A stretch of 64,000 bases of DNA. Origin: Bog-756 sp963734435. GTDB lineage: Bacteria > Actinomycetota > Acidimicrobiia > Acidimicrobiales > RAAP-2. The stretch's first letter is position 1; every line of letters starts with the position of its first letter. The stretch spans positions 62,001 to 126,000 of the forward strand of contig CAVTHA010000004.1 in assembly GCA_963734435.1 (NCBI GenBank), given 5' to 3'. The position numbers and the translations under genes are program-made. Below the pieces are notes generated by a model that made no database searches, was not told where the DNA came from, and saw nothing but the letters and a program-made list of their open reading frames with translations. Below, piece after piece: positions 54,882-62,939 of the stretch.

Positions 54882-56180
54882 CTACGCGACGAGGCGTGGG
54901 TGACGGCCCCTGATTCGAGCAGTGGGTTGAGTGTGCCATTGCACCCCTGAGTGGAGCACCAACCGGAGTCGATAGTGCTCGAAGTTGCGCATGCCGTGGG
55001 CGACGCGGCGGACCTTCTCGGTGGTGAGGTTCATGGCCTCGCTCCGGGCGTTCGTGCGCCGTGTCGTGAAGTAGGCGAGGACCTGGGGCTCCCAGCGCTT
55101 GATGGTCCGGGCCAGACGCAGCACCTCGGGAGTGCCGGCGGTGCGGGCCAGCCGATAGAAGATGGCGAGCTCCCGCCTGGCCGCCGCCAGGGTGGTGGCG
55201 GCGTACACGGAACGGAGCTGCTCTTTGACGGCCAGGGCCCCGCCCACCTCGTCGAAGGGGTCTCCGGTGCGCAGGGCCTCCGCCAGTCTCGCCCGCTGGC
55301 GGTCATTCAGTCGTTCGTAGCCCCGGGTGAGGAGGCGCCGGACCCCATAGAGCGGGTCGACGTTGCGTCCCCGGTGACCGGTCGTCTCTCGCTGGACTCG
55401 CCGGCGGACATCGTCCACACAGGCGTTGGCCAACTTGATGGCGTGGAAGACGTCGACGGTGACGATGGCCTTCGGCAACGAGGCGGACAGGGCCCTGAAG
55501 TACCCGGCGTGGGGGTCGATGGCGGCGACGGTCACATGATCACGGAAGTATCGGGTCCGGTCCCCGAGCCAGGTGGAAACCGACGCTGCGCTGCGGTTCT
55601 GCACCACGTCCAAGAGCCGGTGGCGGTCGATGTCGACCAGCTGGGTGGCGTAGATGGTGTGGTGCATCGGACCGGCGGCCAGCATCTTGTGCTCGTCGAT
55701 GCCGAGGGACCGGACGCCGTGGAGCCGACGGGGATCATCGATGAGCGGCCGTCCGTGGCGCCAGACCGCCGACCAGGCCGCGTGCCAGCCCACCCCGAAG
55801 CTGCGGGCCACCTCGGCCACGCTGCGTCCCTCCTCGCCGACCAGTCGGCAGATCTCCACGGCGGCCCGTCTGGTGAGAGCGCCGTTCTCGAGCAGGGGGC
55901 TCGACTCGGTGAAGGTCTTCGTCTCGCAGTCGCCGTCCCGACAGCGCCAGCGGCGCTTCCGCCACACCAACCGCACCGGCCTCCCGCCCATCGGCAGGTC
56001 ACGGACCTGGATGACGCTGCGGCCATGGCCGGTGGCCCGCACGCCACAACCGGGACAGCCGGTGGGCCGTCGCTCCGTCTCGACCAGGAGCCACAGCTCC
56101 CCGTCGATCTGGTCCTGGGACAGCACCACGCATCCGTCCATCCCCAACAGCGCGGTCGAGCCCCCACTACCGTCGTCCAT
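54882..56180 (-). CDS. ISL3-family transposase
   Basis: 432 residues from ATG 56180. The N-terminal zinc ribbon GCPGCGVRATGHGR is followed by RWRCRDGDCETKTFTE, HTH SVAEVARSFGVGWHAAWSAV, then the DDE domain: VRSLGIDEHKMLAAGPMHHT (first Asp), VTVAAIDPHAGYFRALSASL (second Asp), VDVFHAIKLANACVDDVRRR and the C-terminal RRTNARSEAMNLTTEKVRRV (Glu). The frame is complete, so it may be functional. I could not identify its terminal inverted repeats with confidence. Confidence 0.87.
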   Translation of the reverse strand: MDDGSGGSTALLGMDGCVVLSQDQIDGELWLLVETERRPTGCPGCGVRATGHGRSVIQVRDLPMGGRPVRLVWRKRRWRCRDGDCETKTFTESSPLLENGALTRRAAVEICRLVGEEGRSVAEVARSFGVGWHAAWSAVWRHGRPLIDDPRRLHGVRSLGIDEHKMLAAGPMHHTIYATQLVDIDRHRLLDVVQNRSAASVSTWLGDRTRYFRDHVTVAAIDPHAGYFRALSASLPKAIVTVDVFHAIKLANACVDDVRRRVQRETTGHRGRNVDPLYGVRRLLTRGYERLNDRQRARLAEALRTGDPFDEVGGALAVKEQLRSVYAATTLAAARRELAIFYRLARTAGTPEVLRLARTIKRWEPQVLAYFTTRRTNARSEAMNLTTEKVRRVAHGMRNFEHYRLRLVLHSGVQWHTQPTARIRGRHPRLVA

Positions 56181-56359
56181 GTCCCGTGTCTCCCGTTCTC
56201 GCTGGTCTCTCAACCGCAAGAATCGGGGGCCACGGGGCCCTATTGGTGGATGCCTATGAGCGAGTCACCTGTTGGCGCCGCCCCACGTCCGAACGCGTGT
56301 GACGGGGTCCCGTTCTCCGGTCCAGCCATCGTGAGCATCGGCTGGTTGGAAACCGGTCC

Positions 56360-57256
56360 CTACGTTGCCCTGTGAGGCGCTGCAAGGACCGGGGTGGTAT
56401 GTCGGGTGCCGGAGATTTCATGCTCCGATGCCCATCTCGAGGCGAACTGGACCGGGGTGAGACCCCCAAGGGACGAGTGTGGCCTCCATGTGTTGTACTC
56501 CATCCGCCACGCTTCGACAACGATCCGGGCTTCGGTAAGCGAGCCGAACTCCTCGATGTTGAGCAGCTCGTCGCGCAAGCGTCCGTTGAACGACTCGACA
56601 TAGGCGTTCTCCCAGGGCGAGCCGGGCTCGATGTAGAGGGTCCTCGTCCCCGACAGGCGGCACCAGTCTCGGAGGGCCCAGGCAGTGAGTTCGGGCCCGT
56701 TATCCATGCGCAGGAAGGCCGGCGCCCCTCGTTCGGCCACCAGATGCTCGACCACGTCGATGAGGTCGTCGGCGCCGCTGCCGCGGTTGACTGCGGTGGC
56801 CAAGGCCTCACGGGTGAACTCGTCCACGATGTTGGTGAGCTTGAGACGTCGCCAGTCGGCCGTCTCGTCGAACTGGAAGTCGACGGCCCAGACCTCGTTG
56901 GGCCTCGTGGCCTCCAGTCGGACGGCGGTCGAGGGATGGAGACGGCGGCGCTTCCGGCAGGTCACTGGCCGCTTCAGGCCCTCGGTGCGCCAGAGCCGCC
57001 GGGTGCGCTTGGCGTTAAGGGCCCATCCCTCCCGGCGGAGCACGTCGTGGGCCTTCTTCCACCCCCAGCGGGGATGGGTCTTGGCGATCTGGCGGAGCCG
57101 ACGCCGGAGCTTCGCCTCGCCACTGGACGGCGGCCGCGGACAGCGCCGCTGGGTGGACCGATGCTGGCCCACGACCCGGCAGGCTCTTCTCTCCGAGACC
57201 CCGAAGCGCTCGGTCAGGACCACTGCGGCCCGCCGACGACGCTCCGGGGTGATCAA
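56360..57256 (-). CDS. IS3 transposase OrfB, expressed by -1 frameshift from OrfA
   Basis: The first codon after slippage is TTG at 57256 (LITPERRRRAAVVLTERFGV). Motifs: helical region RRACRVVGQHRSTQRR; IAKTHPRWGWKKAHDVL; the catalytic core VWAVDFQFDETADWRRLKL (Asp), APAFLRMDNGPELTAWALRD (Asp) and SPWENAYVESFNGRLRDELL (Glu); then YNTWRPHSSLGGLTP. The frame is intact, so the element looks functional. No independent start with a ribosome-binding site is evident. Confidence 0.88.
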   Translation of the reverse strand: MITPERRRRAAVVLTERFGVSERRACRVVGQHRSTQRRCPRPPSSGEAKLRRRLRQIAKTHPRWGWKKAHDVLRREGWALNAKRTRRLWRTEGLKRPVTCRKRRRLHPSTAVRLEATRPNEVWAVDFQFDETADWRRLKLTNIVDEFTREALATAVNRGSGADDLIDVVEHLVAERGAPAFLRMDNGPELTAWALRDWCRLSGTRTLYIEPGSPWENAYVESFNGRLRDELLNIEEFGSLTEARIVVEAWRMEYNTWRPHSSLGGLTPVQFASRWASEHEISGTRHTTPVLAAPHRAT

Positions 57257-57543
57257 AAATTTCCGTTGGCCAGCTCCTTCAGCATCGCCTTGTCGAGCTC
57301 GGCCTCGGCCAGCAGGTTCTTCAGCCGCTTGTTCTCGATCTCGAGCTCCTTCAGGCGCTTCATGTCCTCGCCCTTCATGCCGGCGTACTGGGCCCGCCAA
57401 CGGGTCCAGGTGGACTCGGAGACCTCGAGCTGGCGCAGGACCTCGGTCAGGTCATGGCCCTCGTTGAGGAGCCGCTCACCCTCTCGGACTTTACGCAGGG
57501 CCTGGGCGGGGCTGTGTCGGTGGCGCTTCATGATTGTGTGCAT
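57253..57543 (-). CDS. IS3 transposase OrfA
   Basis: 96 residues: HSPAQALRKVREGERLLNEG, the HTH VLRQLEVSESTWTRWRAQYA and the leucine-zipper helix LKELEIENKRLKNLLAEAEL. It ends GNF-stop within the slippery heptamer A-AAT-TTT followed directly by TGA. A -1 shift there joins it to OrfB, giving the OrfAB transposase. Confidence 0.88.
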   Translation of the reverse strand: MHTIMKRHRHSPAQALRKVREGERLLNEGHDLTEVLRQLEVSESTWTRWRAQYAGMKGEDMKRLKELEIENKRLKNLLAEAELDKAMLKELANGNF

Positions 57544-57767
57544 CCTCCCACTCTGGGATCGGGATGCTCACAACTGGTGGACCTGATTCAAGGGCCCTCG
57601 TCACGCGGAGCCCGAAAAATCGGGGTCAGCCACGTGGCGGAGGCCGCCGGGATGACCGAGCGGAGGGCGAGGGATGTGGTGGCAGGAAGGGCCTTGCCAC
57701 ATCGGAGACGTCGGGACGCGTTAATCGATCTGACGAGTCCCCATTATCGAAGTGGCGGTATTCGCAG

Positions 57768-60494
57768 TTAGTTCGCGACGGTGATACTGACTCCCGCACT
57801 GAAGGCGCTCCCGCCTGAGTTGAGGGCTTCAGACAATAGGGCGTACGAGCCGTTGACAACTGTTTTGGTGTTCCAGCTGTAAAGCCATCCGTAGGTGGTG
57901 AGCGTGGCCGTGCCAACCAGGTGACCGGAGTACCCGTATGAGCCACCCAACAGCCAGAACTGGACGCTGGTGGCATTGGATGCACTCGCGTCCAAGGTGG
58001 CCGCGGTTCCGGACAGCGTCGCTCCGTTGGAGGGGATGATCACCTTCGTCGTCGGGTACGGTGCGTTATCCACGGTGATGCTGACTCCCGGACTGAAGGC
58101 GCTTCCGCTTGAGTTGAAGGCTTCGGACAACAGGGCATACGAGCCGTTCGCGACCGTGCTGGTGTTCCAGCTGTAGAGCCATCCGTAGGAGGTGAGGGTG
58201 GCCGTTCCAATTAGGTGACCGGAGTACCCGTATGAGCCGCCCAACAGCCAGAACTGGACGCTGGTGGCATTGGATGCACTCGCGTCCAAGGGGGCCGCGG
58301 TTCCGGACAGCGTTGTGCCGTTGGAGGGGATGAGCACTGTCGTCGATGGGGGTGGGGTCCCGGGCCATCCATTCGCCACGAGATAGCCGAGGAACCCATC
58401 GGTCGTCTGCCCTTCACAGTTCGGATCATGGCTGTCGAAGTGGGTGCTTGGGGTGGCGGTCACCCGACAGCGATACAGGGGGACGGTGGCGGGTCCGGCC
58501 GACTGCGACGAGTAGACGTACCCCTCCGTGCCGATCACCGTCTGACCTTCACAGTTCGAGGACAGGGATGAGAACTCGTCGGTCCCGGCGGAGCACGAGT
58601 AGATCGGCTGAGTGTTGGGAAGTTGCGTCATGGCCAACTCGCCAAGGGAGAACTCGAACGAGTAGCCAGACGGCTGCGGCCCCGCCGTCTCATAGTGGCC
58701 CTTCGGGCCGCTATATCGGTTGAAGGACGCGACCCCAACGAGATAGCCGAGGAACCCATCGGTCGTCTGCCCTTCACAGTTCGGATCATGGCTGTCGAAG
58801 TGGGTGCTTGGGGTGGCGGTCACCCGACAGCGATACAGGGGGACGGTGGCGGGTCCGGCCGACTGCGACGAGTAGACGTACCCCTCCGTGCCGATCACCG
58901 TCTGACCTTCACAGTTCGAGGACAGGGATGAGAACTCGTCGGTCCCGGCGGAGCACGAGTAGATCGGCTGAGTGTTGGGAAGTTGCGTCATGGCCAACTC
59001 GCCAAGGGAGAACTCGAACGAGTAGCCAGACGGCTGCGGCCCCGCCGTCTCATAGTGGCCCTTCGGGCCGCTATATCGGTTGAAGGACGCGACCCCAACG
59101 AGATAGCCGAGGAACCCATCGGTCGTCTGCCCTTCACAGTTCGGATCATGGCTGTCGAAGTGGGTGCTTGGGGTGGCGGTCACCCGACAGCGATACAGGG
59201 GGACGGTGGCGGGTCCGGCCGACTGCGACGAGTAGACGTACCCCTCCGTGCCGATCACCGTCTGACCTTCACAGTTCGAGGACAGGGATGAGAACTCGTC
59301 GGTCCCGGCGGAGCACGAGTAGATCGGCTGAGTGTTGGGAAGTTGCGTCATGGCCAACTCGCCAAGGGAGAACTCGAACGAGTAGCCAGACGGCTGCGGC
59401 CCCGCCGTCTCATAGTGGCCCTTCGGGCCGCTATATCGGTTGAAGGCCCCATAGTCTCCCGGTCCAGGAACCACGGTGAACGGGCTGGTTGCCGTTCCTG
59501 TCGGAGTTGTAACTGAGATGTTGCCAGTCGTCGCATTGCTTGGGACCTGGGTTGTGATCTGAGAAGCAGAGTCACTCTTGATGTTTGCAGTTGCACCGTT
59601 GAAGGTGACGCTCGTTGCCCCTGACAGATTCGTCCCCGCGATCGTTACAAGGGTCCCTGGGGGTCCAGAGTCCGGAGAAACGCTCGTGATGGTCGGGCGA
59701 GAGGTCCCGGGATTAATCCACTGAAAGTAGGTGTATTGGTACTGTGAATTTTTGTTAATAATCCAGTTGGTCGGACTATTCATGGTGATGTAGTTGTAAC
59801 CAGATGACGTGTCGTTCTCACCGATGATTGTGATCGTGCTACTACTCACGGCCCACACGACAGCAACGTCTCCAACGTTATAAGTCGGATCCGACTGACT
59901 ATGCGCCTCACTGATGATGTCCCCGACTTGCGGGACTGTCCCAGATGTGGAGTCGGTGAGCGTGAAGCCAAAATTTCGTGACACGACAGATGCAAACTCT
60001 TCACCGGAGAGATTAGAAAAGGGATTGAGGTCGCCGTTGGTTTCGGTATAGAGATATCGCTGCGCAAACTCAGTGCATTGGAAGCCCCCACTGGAGCCGC
60101 TCTTTGGCCAGAACGTCGGGATGGCCGGACCGCAGTCGCAGCCGGCGCCGGTTTCTATCGGAAGCGGACCGCACGGGTAGACGTCGTTTATGCTCGCGTT
60201 CCCGTTGTCCAACGCAAAGCCTGCGGTCGGGTACGAAGTATCTCCGGGGTCGGCATTGGCACAGTAGCCAGGCCCAGTTGTGGAGTATGCCAACGCAGTA
60301 TCGACGCCCTGGACACCGTCTGTCTGCTGGGCTCCAAGGGCGTGATTGGGAGTTGCCAGGTTGACGGCCGCTGCCGGCACAAGCGCGGATGCCAGGACAA
60401 TGATGGCAAGAAGTGCACTGGCCGCGAAATGGCGACGCCGATTGCTCCGATGGGCGACGCCAAGTATTCCGTAGCGAGCCCACCAAGCGTCCAC
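57768..60494 (-). CDS. Secreted multi-domain protein: CHAP-like domain, IPT/TIG domain, three identical 120-residue repeats, two Ig-like repeats
   Basis: 908 residues from GTG 60494, which has GGAGG 5 bases upstream; the frame is open further into the IS30 copy but that extension is not a natural start. After an N-region, the signal helix (FAASALLAIIVLASALVPAA) leads to a CHAP-like amidase domain: GFQCTEFAQRYLYTETNGDL with Cys140 and a later TITIIGENDTSSGY. The usual catalytic His of GHVAVV is Asp209 (GDVAVV), so peptidase activity is doubtful. An IPT/TIG domain follows (TSVSPDSGPPGTLVTIAGTN), then three identical repeats (FNRYSGPKGHYETAGPQPSG ... NCEGQTTDGFLGYL), each two DUF5648-like subunits, and two Ig-like modules of about 90 residues. 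Probably a surface adhesin. Confidence 0.78.
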   Translation of the reverse strand: MDAWWARYGILGVAHRSNRRRHFAASALLAIIVLASALVPAAAVNLATPNHALGAQQTDGVQGVDTALAYSTTGPGYCANADPGDTSYPTAGFALDNGNASINDVYPCGPLPIETGAGCDCGPAIPTFWPKSGSSGGFQCTEFAQRYLYTETNGDLNPFSNLSGEEFASVVSRNFGFTLTDSTSGTVPQVGDIISEAHSQSDPTYNVGDVAVVWAVSSSTITIIGENDTSSGYNYITMNSPTNWIINKNSQYQYTYFQWINPGTSRPTITSVSPDSGPPGTLVTIAGTNLSGATSVTFNGATANIKSDSASQITTQVPSNATTGNISVTTPTGTATSPFTVVPGPGDYGAFNRYSGPKGHYETAGPQPSGYSFEFSLGELAMTQLPNTQPIYSCSAGTDEFSSLSSNCEGQTVIGTEGYVYSSQSAGPATVPLYRCRVTATPSTHFDSHDPNCEGQTTDGFLGYLVGVASFNRYSGPKGHYETAGPQPSGYSFEFSLGELAMTQLPNTQPIYSCSAGTDEFSSLSSNCEGQTVIGTEGYVYSSQSAGPATVPLYRCRVTATPSTHFDSHDPNCEGQTTDGFLGYLVGVASFNRYSGPKGHYETAGPQPSGYSFEFSLGELAMTQLPNTQPIYSCSAGTDEFSSLSSNCEGQTVIGTEGYVYSSQSAGPATVPLYRCRVTATPSTHFDSHDPNCEGQTTDGFLGYLVANGWPGTPPPSTTVLIPSNGTTLSGTAAPLDASASNATSVQFWLLGGSYGYSGHLIGTATLTSYGWLYSWNTSTVANGSYALLSEAFNSSGSAFSPGVSITVDNAPYPTTKVIIPSNGATLSGTAATLDASASNATSVQFWLLGGSYGYSGHLVGTATLTTYGWLYSWNTKTVVNGSYALLSEALNSGGSAFSAGVSITVAN
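58378..59446. repeat. Perfect tandem triplication, 360-bp unit, inside the CHAP-like gene
   Basis: Copies at 58378-58737 and 58738-59097 and a third of 349 bases to 59446 show no difference by eye. The unit equals exactly 120 codons, so copy-number change keeps the frame. Confidence 0.95.
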
Positions 60495-60744
60495 CGAACC
60501 TCCGATTGCCAGTACCGTGCTAACAACCGCCGGCCCTGGAAGACCACCTGCCCGCAATGCAACACACGACCGCCATCGGGAAGTCTTGATCGTTCCAACG
60601 CCAATGTCAATGCTGAGCCTCAGCTGCGCTGGGACGGCTCCGATCGCCAGCATGGCTCGCAGCCCCCACCGAGGGAATAGTGAATGGGCCGAGCCTTGGC
60701 CGTCCGTCCGTTGGACGTTTTGACCGGCCCTATCATCTATCCCC

Positions 60745-61969
60745 CTTAGATTCAGGGGGTCCACGCACCGGTCCTCAGTGAGCAGCAAGTTGGAGCTGCC
60801 ATGAGGAGGTGCGATGAGGAACCCACGCAAATTCACCGGTGCTGAACGGACGGAGATCTGGGATCGAATCAGCTCAGGTGAGCCGATTCCGTCCATCGCT
60901 GCGTCATTTGGCCGTTACCCGAGCGCCATCCGGTCGCTGCAGCTTGCGACCGGCGGTGTGCGTCCAGCTGAACGTCGGCGCTCGGGCAGGAGTCTGAGGC
61001 TCGAGGAACGAGAGGAGATCTCCCGGGGTCTAGCCGCCGGGGACTCCCTGCGATCGATTGCCGACACGTTGGGCCGAGCCCCGTCGACGGTCTCCCGGGA
61101 GGTGCGGCGCAACGGAGGCGTCAGTCAATATCGGGCCTGTTCGGCTGACAGGCGGGCCGACCGCCAGGGCCGGCGACCGAAGCCAGCCAAGCTGGCTCGT
61201 TGTCCGAAGCTCCGGCGAGCCGTGGAGGGCAAGCTCGAAGGTCGTTGGTCTCCGCGGCAAATCTCCAGGTGGTTGGCTATCGAGTACGCCCACGACCTGG
61301 AGATGCAGGTGTCCCACGAGACCATCTACCTGTCCTTATATGTCCAAGGACGTGGAGCGCTGCGCAAAGAGCTGCACCATGCGCTGCGCACGGGGCGGGC
61401 TCTGAGGCGACCCAAGCGCCAGCTCCCGAGCGGCCGTGGGGTCATCCCCGGCATGGTCCTGATCTCCGAGCGGCCCGCCGAGGTCAAGGATCGGGCCGTT
61501 CCGGGCCATTGGGAAGGTGATCTCATCTTGGGAACCAAGAAGACCTGCATCGGCACCCTGGTGGAGCGCTCCACTCGCTACGTGATGCTCATGAAGCTCG
61601 AGAAGAACACCGCCGAGCAGGTGCGCGTGGCCATGAGTAAGAAGATTCGGACCTTGCCGACCGAGCTGCGCAGAAGCGTGACATGGGACCAGGGCAAGGA
61701 GATGGCCGATCATCTCCGCTTCACCGTCGACACAGGCGTCCAGATCTATTTCTGCGATCCGGCCAGTCCCTGGCAGCGGGGTACCAACGAGAACACCAAT
61801 GGCCTCCTGCGCCAGTACTTCCCCAAAGGCACCAACCTCTCGGTGTTCACTCAAGCCGAACTCAACGCCGTGGCCAGGGAACTTAACCATCGACCTCGAC
61901 AGACTCTCAGCTGGATGTCACCATCACACGTGTTTGCTGAGGTCGTTGCCTCGACCCCCTGAATCCAAG
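60745..61969 (+). mobile_element. IS30-family insertion sequence, copy B (1225 bp)
   Basis: Same termini and orientation as copy A, offset 9557 bases, one base different (G at 61240). The outer flanks (CCCC before, GTTC after) do not form a target duplication. It lies 250 bp upstream of the divergent CHAP-like gene's start. Confidence 0.88.
60814..61962 (+). CDS. IS30-family transposase (copy B)
   Basis: 382 residues, identical to copy A except Gly142 for Arg (VEGKLEGRWSPRQ). All helix-turn-helix and DDE motifs are intact. Its start ATG has the same GAGGAGGTG ribosome-binding site. Confidence 0.9.
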   Translation: MRNPRKFTGAERTEIWDRISSGEPIPSIAASFGRYPSAIRSLQLATGGVRPAERRRSGRSLRLEEREEISRGLAAGDSLRSIADTLGRAPSTVSREVRRNGGVSQYRACSADRRADRQGRRPKPAKLARCPKLRRAVEGKLEGRWSPRQISRWLAIEYAHDLEMQVSHETIYLSLYVQGRGALRKELHHALRTGRALRRPKRQLPSGRGVIPGMVLISERPAEVKDRAVPGHWEGDLILGTKKTCIGTLVERSTRYVMLMKLEKNTAEQVRVAMSKKIRTLPTELRRSVTWDQGKEMADHLRFTVDTGVQIYFCDPASPWQRGTNENTNGLLRQYFPKGTNLSVFTQAELNAVARELNHRPRQTLSWMSPSHVFAEVVASTP

Positions 61970-62175
61970 GTTCATTCCGCACAGAACTGACGTGGCTGCT
62001 CCCGAAAGCGTCCAGAATCCCGGACTGGAACGGCTCACTGCCTCACTGGGCAAGCTTGCACCTACCGAGTTGAACGTCACTGCGATCCGCACCTCGAAGA
62101 GATCAACCAGGTCGTCAACGGCGCGGCCTGACGTGGGCTGTCCGGCGCTGGGGCAAACCAAATTGGCCAAGTTCG

Positions 62176-62747
62176 TCACTGGTCATTCGGGCCCACCAGC
62201 GTCTTGACCACAGATTGGACGTGGTCTTCCGGTTGAGCCAAAACCAGGTGGCCGCCGGTTTGCTCGCTGATCGGACCAAAGAAGTCCTGGAGGGCCGGAA
62301 TCCGGTCTCCATCAGAACTGTGCACGAGGAGGAGTGTGTCGATGCGGATGCGGTCAAACGCACAGCCACGAACCTCGAATCGTGTCGCTTCAAGCGGCTC
62401 AGGTACTGGTGGCATCATGAAGAACGCACGCCCTGAATGTCCAGGAGGGTGGTGACCGCTGGGCAGATCGTAGGTAACAAGTACGAATCGGAAGCTGGCT
62501 GTATCACGACTACAAGCACGGGCTAGGAGGAGAGCCTGCTGCAGGTTCGAGCCGCACACGACGTCTGGGCCAGGCTTTGCCGCCTCTTCCGCCGTCGTGA
62601 TGCGGCCACCTCAGAGTAAGCAATGACCGTCGTCACATTCGAGTGGAGCAGGCGATGCAGCTCAGCAACGAGGAGGCCCCGAAGGTCACACAGCTCCCAT
62701 CCAGTCCGGCTCGGGACCGGGACCAAGAGCCGATCCGCAAGGAGCAA
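62176..62747 (-). pseudogene. Fragment of a von Willebrand factor A domain protein, frameshifted
   Basis: Two minus-strand segments. The upstream one (to 62747) reads LLVAELHRLLHSNVTTVIAY with SEVAAS, a vWA helix 1 and strand 2 pattern. The downstream one (62559-62176) reads SNLQQALLLARACSRDTASF, RFVLVTYDLPSGHH, IDTLLLVHSSDGDRIPALQD and TGGHLVLAQPEDHVQSVVKT, matching the rest of a vWA fold. They need a frame shift near 62560. The N-terminal MIDAS motif (DxSxS) is absent, so the gene is truncated as well. Possibly part of a MoxR-type system now lost. Confidence 0.5.
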
Positions 62748-62939
62748 TGGTCACGTCAACAGTATGGCGCCTGCTTGTTCGACAGCAGCCTTGTTCCGAC
62801 GGATTCTGATTTGGAGGTGTGCCAGCTCGGTCTAGTGCGGTGGCACTGAAGGTCGCGAGGTAAACCGACATCCTTGTAATTCCACGTGCCGTCGCGCATG
62901 ATGAGAGAGCTGCAGTCCGTGCGTTGATGGAGGACGTGC

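Larger units (their letters stand above)
56319..57583 (-). mobile_element. IS3-family insertion sequence (about 1.27 kb)
   Basis: Near-inverted repeats: GGTCCAGCCATCGTGAGCAT starts at 56319, and read inward from the right end the matching sequence GGTCCACCAGTTGTGAGCAT starts at 57583 on the minus strand. The orfA and orfB genes lie between. The exact outer bases and target duplication are uncertain. Confidence 0.65.

Noticed and set aside
58378..59446. CRISPR array
   Set aside because: The repeats are 360 bp, contiguous, in frame and coding; no short repeat-spacer pattern exists anywhere in the window and no cas gene is seen.
60495..60896. Upstream extension of the CHAP-like gene into IS30 copy B
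   Set aside because: The extra 134 codons are antisense to the IS element and precede a GTG with a good Shine-Dalgarno and the signal peptide; the same stretch recurs opposite copy A.
51188..61969. A proven composite transposon
   Set aside because: Copy B has no target duplication and the outer ends of the pair do not match, so movement as a unit is not shown; kept only as a hypothesis.
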